DNA of 64,000 nucleotides from Sipunculus nudus. Taxonomy: Eukaryota > Annelida > Sipuncula > Golfingiida > Sipunculidae. Below the pieces are notes generated by a model that did no database searches, was not told the DNA's origin, and saw only the letters and a program-made list of their open reading frames with translations. The stretch is taken from contig CM049310.1 in assembly GCA_026874595.1 (NCBI GenBank), positions 4,214,001 through 4,278,000 of the forward strand, written 5' to 3'. The position numbers were made by a program, and so were the translations under genes. Positions 42,601 to 54,600 of the stretch are shown here, one piece after another (position 1 is the stretch's first letter; the number at the start of each line of letters is the position of its first letter).

Positions 42601-45600
42601 AATGACATCTCAAGGTCAACCTGTGGAGTAATTGTAATCTCCATAACTGAACTTAAAATTATCCTCTAAACTTACCTATACCAAGACAAGTGTGAACTTT
42701 ATTTCTTTGATTGAATTTGAGTCCAAACAGCCACTGACTATGCAAACACACTTATATTTGCAAAGGAAAATTTGTCATGAAACAATTCTAGGGCAAGGAC
42801 AGGTGGCACTGTATGCAAGACCTTGCTCCATCGAATCAGATACATATTTGCACATCCTGACCAGGCCTGCCAGACACAGAGGTCACCAACACTTGTTAGT
42901 GTTAAATTTTACAATATAATCGATTTAAAATAAATCAGAAATTTGCCAACAGCAGTAATGGTAAGGTATCAAGTGTAAAATCTGTGGCTGTGAAATATTA
43001 CCATTTATCAGCTAAGTTGATGGTTCCTGCATGTTCATGTGACCAGTCTTCCTGAAGCATTAGATACAACCTACCTGTGTGAACTCTGGCTGCCTGTCTG
43101 GCTTGGCACCCTCATCCCTAAAGCACTTAGCGATCTGCATGTACCTGTCTATAGCCCCCACCATCAGCAGCTGCTTGAACTAAAACATAAGCACAAAAGA
43201 AAATGACATCACATTTGTAAAGATAACAGTTACATACTTTAGTGATAGCAACAACATTTATGGCATACAAGTTTAACCAAAACCATTAAAGATTGCACAG
43301 CCATAATAGCGACAAAACAAGGGACCCATGGGTCATGCCACTCTCCTTACTTGAACAGTTGGTAATATTAAATGTTTAGAGTGCTAAAAGCACATAAACA
43401 GGCATAACTCGCAATATACAGGTCACAGTGACCTATTTTTGGTATGCTAGGAGACTTGCAATGCACCTACCTAGAGTTTTAGTGAAAAGTTTCTTGATCA
43501 AGCAGTTTCTATTTGTGCCTTGCTAACAACTGGCCAGCTGTAATTTCTGAGTTAAAACAAGGGACCCATGGGTCACGGTGCTCAGCTGTTATATATGATA
43601 AAAAAAATATGATTTGGGAAAGAGGCATATGCTGGTTTTGTGTGGTAATAAATATAAGCTTAATTATGAGTTGTTGGTGTTTAGCTTATGTATGATTTTG
43701 ATAGTATTTTTGGAGACAGGGAAGAGGATTGATTTCATTTATTTTATTAACAAATGGAGTGCTATTGTCACACAGATTTTGACCTGGCCATGTAACTTAT
43801 AAGCAGCACATAAAATAAAAGAGTTTAACTATTTATTAAAATTTAATAACAAATGTTGTGCCAATATAATATTTATTAAAAATAATAAGAGAATCATATG
43901 ATTTTTATTAATAAAATATAACTGAACTAATTATTAAAATAATATTATTGAATATATGCATTCATGAATACATTTTGAAAGTATTTGCACTGGTATTCAA
44001 ATACTTTCATTTTTACCTGAATTCCCATTTTTATGCAAGAAATTTTATAATGGAGTACATATTCATATTCATATTCATATACATTTGCAAAGTATTTGCA
44101 CCATGTCTGGTATTTATTCAGTTTTAGCCAAACAATGATGTTGAGAATCCAGAATATAAACAAAGGACCCTTGGGTCATGACAAAAGTTTGAAATTTTTG
44201 CAAATGCAAAATATGAAAAATATTCTATTGTAATGTTTTATATTTATATAAGCATGTGAGAAGCTAAGAGGAAAGGGCCCTCCTACTTGGTTATAGTAAA
44301 GTTCTCAATATATGATTGCAAACTAATACTCTGACAAGACTATCATGAAGAAAAACAGTAAAAGTTTTGAGATACTGTGATGCATATGAAAAATTTACAG
44401 ATAGACAGGCAAGTGGACAGAATGGACTAATACCTTCATTTCACTTTCAAAGGAATAATGCATTTAAGTTTATATATAAGCCTATTTTTTTAGCATATCC
44501 ACTTTTTTCATTAATAGTTTTTATCTGATTCATTTTTTTTATTTACAAGTGTTATAAATTTGTAATATAAAAGTGAAAATATAAGTTAAAATATTAGAAT
44601 TCTAAGTTGCAATCATTATATTTCCAGATTGTAGCTCACATTGGGTCATATTATGCATACACATATATTTTATTATTTTTAAATCAAATGTTTAAACTGA
44701 ATGTAAAAGAAAATAATGCCACAACATGGCATCTACAAAATTATTCCTTGAATTCCTATTAAAAAGTTTTGCACATTGGAATTTTCAGGACAAGCTTAAT
44801 TTTATTCACCGAAATAAAATAAAAGATTCAGTAAATTTGATAAAATAAAAACATCTTTTCAAATAAAGTATACACACTGTTGGTTGAATGAGGGACAAAC
44901 AATATCATTATGCTAATTACAATCTAAGCTATAATTAATAACTGGAATTAATAGTCAATTTCACACCTGGTGAAGTTTTACTCTTCTGAAGTAAAGCATT
45001 ACTTATCTGATGAACATCCATACTTTCATAGCAATACATCACTTTGTGGACATAATTAAATGTGCACTTTAATCATTGTTACCCTGGTGGTACAATCCAA
45101 AATCTAAAATGTAGCATGTCCAAGAATAAAATAAAATACAGAAAATTATAACATTCATCTAGTTTATGCACCAGCTGGGGGGGGGGGGGGGTTGAGTGCA
45201 GGGCAGAGGAGAAGCCTGCTAGTAGTGGCCAAGCTGGGTCAAGGCAAGCTGCCTGGGGTGTGGGTTACATAATGCAAGTGAAGGCTGTACTACTAGGTGG
45301 GCCAGATATAAACAACACTTGACATGGTGTATGAAAACTTGAATTAAAGCTACTCTTTTCAAACAATTTCTTTGAAATTTCAGATTTTAAAAGATTAAAT
45401 CCTTATGTATATATGCTGTGAAAATTAAATCAACAGTGCTTACAGGGAAAAAACGTGCCACTGCCAAAGTTGGACAAAATTTAAGGTATTAATTTTTTAT
45501 TTATGCTAATAACTTGAAAAATTTGCAAAATTCAGATCTAATTTTGGGCAAACAATTGAATCTTGATTCAATAAAGTTATATTCCTGAAAAAAAGTCTTC

Positions 45601-48600
45601 AGCTTCAGCAATTCTCATGTTAAGTGAGCAAATATATTTCCTGATTTTTAAAAAATTGCATTATATTTGGGCCTATAACTTCAAAATAATACCCAATACT
45701 GACCTAATTTTTGGTATGTGCACAGAAAATATATGGAAGAATATGAATACTAAATATGATCAAAAACAGATCAGTGGTTTTGATATTAGGCAGACTTGAA
45801 GTGTAACAATTGCTTTTTTATGGAAAACGGAGGTTTTTCCTTAATATCTCGAAGGAACGAAGTTTTAATGACCCAATTTTCGGTATGGTAGGAGATTTTG
45901 GGGACATCTAATGGTATGCAGAATTTTGGATTCGTAGGTCCAACGGTTTTAAAACGTGCCCTGTTAACGGCCGGACGGACGGACAACGGACAAAGGACCA
46001 CGACTATAGCTCAGATGACTTACAGTCAGCTGAGCTAAAAATACAATAATGCGGAAAAATAAAATGTAGATGGAGCCACCAGTCTCACAAAGCTGAAAGG
46101 GCTTTCCATGATCAATAAGCTTGCTGAACATTAAATGCAATTATTACTGAGATATTTTATAAAATGTATGAATTTCATATGTCAACAGCTGAAAATGTAA
46201 AAATTTTGCAACTGTGTCCACAACAATTCAGTTTTGCATGGTTACAATTTTATATGTGCAGTTGATACACAATGTTTTAGTTTTTAGGGCTGAGTGCAAA
46301 ATGTTTGTTTAGCAGCAAAGAACACTAACACAAGTCTGATTTTCTAAGTGCTAAAAACATATAAAACGTGTGTAACTCCCAAAATACAGTTTACAGTGAC
46401 CTACTTCTTGGTATGCAAGGGGATTTACCAAGGACCTGCTTTGATTTAAACAAGTTTAGAAGTTTCTGGGTCAAACTGTTATGATTTGTGCCTTGTAACA
46501 GAAGGACAACTGGATGGACAGAAGTAAGACGGACAAAGGGTAATCCCTATAGCTCAGATGACCTATGGTCAGCTGAACTAATGAGTGCAATACAATGGCT
46601 ATTTCTACTGATGTGGTAAGCCTTATTTTCAAATACATTTGTTAATGCTTGCATTATGTTTTAGTTTCCTTTAGTGTGCATGCATACCTTGTGTGTTTGA
46701 CTATCTATCCCAAAACAATGTGGCAGTTTATCACCTGCACTGTGTATGGTAACCTATGGTATCCATATTGTACAACAATACCTGTTATGAACTCTGTCAA
46801 AATGTGTAGAAATTACCCAACTGGTGTGCTGGTACAACAACTATGTTTTTATTTCCTTAAGTGTGTATGCATGTGTTGTGTGTTTGACTATGTGTCTGTT
46901 AACAATTTGAATTGTAAATGTTTAGCTATGGTTTCCTAACTGTACAATCATACCTGCTGAGGGCTCTGAGGAAGCGTGTAGAAATGACCCGGCTGGTGTG
47001 TAGGGACCACAAATTCTCTGGCACCCTACAATAATAACAATAATGATGTATGGAGTCAAAAGTCTCAATACTCTTATCAAACCAAAAAAAGGATCACCAT
47101 TTCCATTTTACCTTAATCAATGTCTAAATCTTTTTCAAGTATTGGTAAAGGTATCAAGGAAAATCAATTAAATTCTGTATTGTTCAAATGAACCAGTTCA
47201 AGAATTGATGCACTTTTGTGTATTCTGGCTGCAAGTCCCATTTGTTCTGTCTTAACCTAGAAATTAAAATTTTAAAGAACCCATTGTATCATATTTTGGG
47301 AGGTTTCACAGTCAACAACCTACTTATATTTGTATAGCCTTGTGATTTGAATGATGATATTCCATTCAATAACAGAAACAAGAACTCAAGATCTACAAGG
47401 TTTCGAAAATAAATACACTGAGTGGTAAAAGAGATAATCTGATTAAAAAGATCTATTCTATTTAAAATACTACCTTGAAACAATGTTTGTATATCTTTAT
47501 ATAATTATATATTTTAGACAAAATTGTAAGATTTACCCCAGGTGTTCTCCTAAACAAAGCTGGTGTTTCCACATCAACAAAACCTACAAAAATGACTACA
47601 GAGTTACGATTTGTAGATTCAATGATGATATAAGAGAATAATTCTGAGAGATATAATATATATACTTCTAAATTTTGTATGCATCTTGCTAATCTATGAA
47701 TAAAATTATGTAAATTTTACCAATATTATCAAATTGTTTTTATCTTGTTAAATTTGTTCAAGCATGTGCTTCAACAGAACTGGAATATAGTTAGTATTTT
47801 TATATAATGATAAACTCTGAATTTATCATATAATGCTGAATTGTTTGAGATATAAGTTCATGAAAAACAAAACTTAGCTAGGATATCTTTAACATGCTGA
47901 TTGAGGTAATGCTTGATTGTTAAATGTTATTGCCAAATGACATTCTGGCTGGTCTAATTGAGAAAGATTCTATTTATCATAGCAGAATTATCTTTTCTAT
48001 CTGTTACTGTTTCCAAGTAGAAATAAAGTACATTCTCAGCTTTCTAGAACTTACCATGTTTGTTACATAAGAATTCTCTCATCTTCATGATAATTTGCGA
48101 ACGCAGACGCAAATTTCTCTGCATTTTATTACTGCGGAAATCCAAGCACCGATATTCCATTCTCAAACTTTCTTTGACCTAAAAAAGCCAAATTTTTAAT
48201 AATTTAAACCAAGTATTATATATCATATGTCATTATCACCATGATTTATCAAGACCACTGTACATTGCTCAATGATAGAGCCTTTGAACTAACTTCTGAA
48301 TGAGTATGACTTCAACCATATGAAGAAGAATTATTATATATATATATTATATATCATTACAAATTATGCAACTTATTGTAAATTGTAAGTGTACATGATG
48401 CTTGCCAGAATTCCAAAATTTAACAAGTGACCCATGGGTCATGATGCTCAGCTGACTGGGAAGAGATTCGCAAAAGGAAATTTTATCATCTGAATGGTAG
48501 TATATACCCATTCAACTGAAGCATCTAACAGATTAACAAACAGGCCAAGATTGTGTCTGTATTTATATATCTCAAAAATAGAGAAAAAATGTGTAAACTT

Positions 48601-51600
48601 TAAAAAAAATACAGTTAGCTCCACCAGTCTGCAGAAACTAATAAAAACACTTAATGGTCAATATCCATGCAAAGAATCATGGTGATCTCTGCATTAGTTG
48701 TTCAGATACTTAAGCTTTTGTATAAAATTTTCCATTATTCTGAGGGATACTTCGGAGTCCTATAGCTTGAAGGATATGGGTAACCGAGACCTAATTTCAG
48801 GTTTCCACAGGCATTTTTCATGGGCCTCCTTGCATGACAAGAATGAAGATTCTAGGTCCAGTTGTTACAATTTGTGCCACGTTAACAGATGACAGCATCC
48901 TCTAAAGTTCTCAAAAATAGAGAAATAATCAATATCTATGCAAAGAATCATGGTGATCCCTGCATTAGTTGTTCAGATACTTCAGCTTTTGTATCAAATT
49001 GTCCATTATTCTGAGGGATACTTCAGAGTCCTATAGCTTGAAGGATATGGGGAAACAGAGACCAAATTTCAGGTTTCCACAGACACTTTTCATGGGCCTC
49101 CTTGCATGACAAGAATGAAGATTATAGGTCCAGTTGTTACAATTTGTACCCTGTTGACAGATAACCACATCTTTAAAGGTCTCAAAAATAGAGAAAAAAA
49201 TTCGTAAAAATTTGAAAAAATAGAGGTGGTGCACCAAGTCTGCAGAAACTGAAAGAACACCTCATGATCAATATGAATGCCAAAAACCATGACCATCAGT
49301 GTTGTAGTTATTGAGATACTGCAGTTTTTGTATCAATTTTTTTCATTATTCTGGGGGTATTTTGGAGCCATACAGCTTAAAGGATATGGGTAACAGACAC
49401 ATAATTTCAGGTTTCCATGGAGACTTTTCATGGGTCTCCCTGTGTGTCAAGAATGAAGATTCTAGGTCCAGTTGTTATGATTTGTGCCCTGTTGACAGAT
49501 AACTACATCCTTTAAGGTCTCAAAACTAGAGAAAAAAAAAAAGTAAAAATTTGAAAAAATACAGGTGGCGCCACCAGTCTGCAGGATCTGATGGAACACC
49601 TCTTGATCAATATGTATGCCAAAAATCATGACCATCAGTGTTGTAGTTATTGAGATGTTGCAGTTTGTTTTTATCAAATTTTCCATTATTCTGGGGAGCC
49701 CCACAGCTCAAAGGATATGGGTAACAGAGACCTTATTTCAGGTTTCCACAGAGACTTTTCATAAGTCTCTCAGTGTGTCAAGAATGAAGATTCTAGGTCC
49801 AGTTTTTACGATTTGTGCCCTGTTAACAGATGTTCACATTTTTAAAGGTCTCAAAAATAGAGAAAACAATTAAAAAAAATCGAAAAATACAGATGGTGCC
49901 ACCAGTCTGCAGAAACTGATGAAACATCTCATGATCAATATGTATTCCAAAAATCATGACCATCAGTGATATAGTTAATGAGATATTAAAGTTTTTGTAT
50001 GAAATTTTTGACTATTCTGGGGGGTACTTTGGGGCCCCATAGCTCGAAGGATATGGGTAACAGAAACCTAATTTCTGGTTTCCAAGGAGATTTTTCATGG
50101 AACCTCTCAAAATGCCAAGTTACAAGATTCTGGGTCCAGCGGTTACGATTTGTGCCTGGTTAACAGATGGACAGACGGACAGACAGACAGACAACGGACA
50201 AGGGGGATGATAGCTATAGCTAAGATGACTTTCAGTCAGCTGAGCTAAAAAACCCAATACCAGAATGGAAATCACAGAGGCAAGAACTTTTTTAGCTGCT
50301 CATACTTATGATCTGTAAATTCAATTAATTGAATCTTCAACATTACAGTACATCACAAGGCCAAAGAAGAACCTGGCCTTCCCCTCTTGTTTTTATATTA
50401 GTACATCAAAGTTTAGATCACGGATGGTGATGACTGCATGATCTATGGTTTATCTGGGATAAAAACCCAGGATAGCTCCTAATAACAATATTACTGATGT
50501 TACAGGAAAACATGCTCAGTTCCGCTAAGCATGACAGGTGGCACAAATTACTACCCCACTGTCCAGTATACCAGTTGACATACCTGCAGCTTTATGTTGG
50601 TAAGATGAGTTCTGTAATTACCACTTCCCTTGCAGCAAATTATAAACCAATTACTTGGCTCAGAACTCTGAATGTTAAGCAAAACCATTTGGCTAGTCTA
50701 GATTGAGTAGTCCCAGAAATGTTCACAATGTTTATAAGAAGATATTATCCATGTTGTTATGACAACGTTGTGTGTGAAATTACTGAAATATGTGCATCTT
50801 TCATGTGTATTTTACCTTGTATGCCTCGTTACAGGAATATCTGCATAATTAATCTGAATTATATGATACATACCTTGTGAGCCTCGTTAACCTGGAAGGG
50901 CAGGTTATTTGTGCAGGGACCCAGCAGTTCAATGGACTCTGCTTCTACTTCTATTGTCCCTGTCTTCATGTTCTGAGTAAAAAGAATATGCATCAGTGTT
51001 AAGTCCATGTACTTACACTATATAGGGGCACCTCTCTTAGTTGGCACCTCCATAAAGCGACACCTCTAAATAATGGGTGGTTCTTGACAGTCCCATTTTT
51101 GTCCATTTTATCATTTATACTGCATTCTTGACCATCACAATGTAGGCACCTCGATTTGGCCCAGTCCCAGAGGTTTCTCTGTATATAATTAGTATTTGAT
51201 TTAATCATCTCTCATATTATTTGTTTTATACTGAACTGCATACAGGCAGTGTCGTTTGTACATAAACTTTGATATTTAATACCATTATTGGAATACTGTC
51301 TCATGAAACCTCGATACAATTCACCTTAACACGGAGAGGGCAAAAGTCTCATGAAACCTCGATACAATTCACCTTAACACGGAGAGGGCAAAAGTCTCAT
51401 GAAACCTCGATACAATTCACCTTAACACGGAGAGGGCAAAAGTCTCATGAAACCTCGATACAATTCACCTTAACACAGAGAGGGCAAAAGTCTCATGAAA
51501 CCTCGATACAATTCACCTAAACACGGAGAGGGCAAAAGTCTCATGAAACCTCGATACAATTCACCTTAACACGGAGAGGGCAAAAGTGTGCTTTGTGCAT

Positions 51601-54600
51601 GATGGATTATTATGGCCACAGTGTTCAGATAGATACAAACACAGAGACCAAAACAGAAAGAGTAAACATTTTATCACATGAAAGTGCATTTTCTTATCCT
51701 TTAAACTATTAGTATTGCTATTTATTCTTGGATGATTCACAAACAGCTTCATTATCACCTCATTTATAACTTGAAGATGTAATTACAAAATTATAATTCT
51801 GTTATTTATGCCTTTTGTGATCAGCTAAAATATATGAAAATAACTAGGATATCAGCAAATGCTGACAAGAGCCCTCAGCCAAAAGAACAGTTTTTATGGT
51901 TGGTAACAGTAACAAGGCCAACAGGCCTTATACGAACCTGTGCAACTGGATATACATCAGGTAAAATGCTTCCATGCTGGACCGTTACTTTTCAAGAACA
52001 TGTGTGACATGTATTTGTACAATGCAAGTACTAAACATTTTGATACAAGTACACGCACCAATACGGGATATCGCTAATGCAGCTTCTCGTGTAGATGGAG
52101 GAGAAAAACCATTGGCTGGCGCAGCCGGAAGCTTGTTTGTGCAGGCAAGCGTGATTCAGCCGGACACTCATTAACCCGGACGAAACTGACAGTCTCCACT
52201 TTGTTAGCTTATACAAGCTATGGAATCTCTTTAATTATTATGATCATTAAATAAATACGAGGTTACAATTGTTTCATACCATAATGTATCATAATTCAAG
52301 AAAACCTGCAAAATATGACGTTTATCAAATTATCAATGATTGAGACCCTGTGTAAGTTTCCCTTATATCATCCTCTACAAGGCAGTTGATTCAAGATCAA
52401 TTTCTAATGCAAACTGTGCCGAATGCGGAATTGTCTTATGTCTTTTCATGTTTCTGTATTATGGTTAAGCACGGCAAAATAAATATGATGAATAATAAGT
52501 ATCAGGATGATCTGCAATTTAAAACACTATGTCCAGTGCCCACACTGCTGTGTTGAATGAATGGGCTGGTCAGGCTGGACACTAGGGGGCACCAGTTGTT
52601 TGCCTGCAGTTTTTCAAGCATGCAGTCATTTACTGCCTCCACACACGAGAGTATCGGTATTAGCGATATCCCCTATTACACAAACATCACTGCTGAAATA
52701 CTGGCATAGATGCACACAAAAATGCTTGTAGGTGGTGCCACCAGTCTTGTGACAAGAAAACCATCCAAGATGTATGGGCTATGTGCACAGATGCATGAAA
52801 CAATTGTAGCTGGTGCCACAAGTCTTGTACAAAACAAAACTATCAGAGATGTATCAACATGCATAATTTCAGGCGGATATGTCAAATCATTCCTGAGAAA
52901 GAAGCAGGAGCATACACTTAAAAAATTATTGTAGGTGGCGCCACCAGTCTTGTATATGACAAAGCTATCTGATATTTATAGATATGCACAATTTCCGGCT
53001 GATATATCAAACCCCCCTGAGAAACATACACTGTACAAAAGTCATTGCAGGTGGCGACATCAGTCTTTGTCCCAGAAGTCAAAATGTCAGGGCAATACTT
53101 AAAACTTCTCTTGAGTCAGGTGCACTGGGCTGAGCAAGCTCAGGTGAGGAAGGCAGTTACTTGAGTGTTCCCGAACAAATTGCAAGCTGCAGCTACTGCA
53201 CTGAGTGAACTCTTGACCTGTACCTGGCTGCACTGAGTGAACTCTTGACCTGTTGCCTAATCAAGTACAGTTGGCAGTCAGCCACAGCTATAAATAGTTC
53301 CAGACTGACCTTTGGCCTGTTGCAAAATCTAAAATAGTTGGCAGTCTGCCAAGCTATTTATTGATACAGACACAATCTTGGCCTGTTGGTTAATCTGTTA
53401 ATACCTAATGAAAGACTTTGGCTATAATGCTTTTTTTCAAGCTGACATATTCATAAGATTTTTATCAAAATGTTTAGAATAATAAAAGATGCAGTCCTTT
53501 CATTGTTAAAGGTCCAATAATTCTGCCAAAAATCAAGTAAACCTGAACAAAGGCCAGCTAAGTTCACATTCCTGAAACCTGGCCAAAATTCATCAAACCC
53601 AAACCATTTGAACAAACTTGAGAGAGCTCATTTCTGAAATCATATCTGGAAAATATTGAACAATTTGGCAGAATGATTTCAGAGAAGATTTTTTAAACAT
53701 TTGTAAGCTTTTGCCCCGTTAAATGTAAGTTGATGCAGGTGGCACCACAAAAAGCTCAATCCAAAACATTTGATATGTGACAGTTTTTTTGCATAAAATT
53801 TGGGGATGCTAACTCCTGCTATTCCTGAGAAATTATGGGTTAATGTACTGATGACCTATGACCCCCATACAAAAAGGGTGATGTAGGTGGCGCCACCAAT
53901 ACCTCAATTACAAATATGACTCATGTGACCAGCATTTGCAAAAATTTTGGTGATGATAGCTCCAGACGTTTCTGATATTGTGATTTTAGTATCCTTTTTT
54001 GGCCAAATGACTAAGTTCAGCTTCCTGTAACTTGACCAAAATTTACCAAATTTTTAAGCTTTTTCCCTATAAAATCTAGGTAAATACAGATAGCAAAAAA
54101 TAAGCAAAATCTGATACAGATTTTTAGATGACTTTTTTTGCATAAAATTTGGTGATACTAGCTACAACTGTTTTTGAGATAGCACGGGTTAATGTAGGGA
54201 TGACAGATGACACCATTGCATCTACTCACAGGTTGCTATCAAGTATGAAATATTTGTTCTCTCATGGATGTATATCTGCATATATGTTGTTACAGGGACC
54301 AAGCTGTTTCGCTAGGGATGCTTGCTTTTCTAGCAAAGTGGTTGGAACACCAGACCTGTGGACCACAGACATGGGTTCGAATCCCTGATCGGGCCAGAAT
54401 TTTCCCCTGAGCAATTTGTCTTCATCATAAAATGGGGGCTAGTCCAAAATGACAGCAATCTTTGGGGCCAGGGGAATGGTGGTTTGAAGTCATTAGGAAA
54501 TTACCGTCACCTAGTTCACCGAAGGTGTGACTCCTGGGATAGTCTTGTTCTGATAGCAGAATGCTTTTAAGAGGGGGTGTGTTATGGGGTGCCATTAAAG

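Larger units (their letters stand above)
46653..47035. repeat. Tandem duplication of exon 7 and its flank (about 185 bases, two copies)
   Basis: Copy 1 is about 46653-46840 and copy 2 about 46841-47035. Both start near TTTCCTTtAGTGTG, share GTGTGTTTGACTAT (46691-46704 and 46878-46891) and run into the exon. Copy 2 holds the working exon 7 and copy 1 the decayed one. Divergence in both intron and exon parts implies an old event. Confidence 0.8.

Noticed and set aside
46649-46939. A 96-residue plus-strand open frame across the exon 7 duplication
   Set aside because: It is antisense to the duplicated exon and intron, and its cysteine-rich look comes from the repeated GTGTGT segments.
51295-51588. 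CRISPR-like array of regular direct repeats
   Set aside because: The 48-base units are contiguous with no unique spacers, and this is an animal intron.
54331-54385. A functional tRNA gene
   Set aside because: A and B boxes are good, but no complementary acceptor stem or clear anticodon arm was found, and related decayed units follow in tandem with a shared body.
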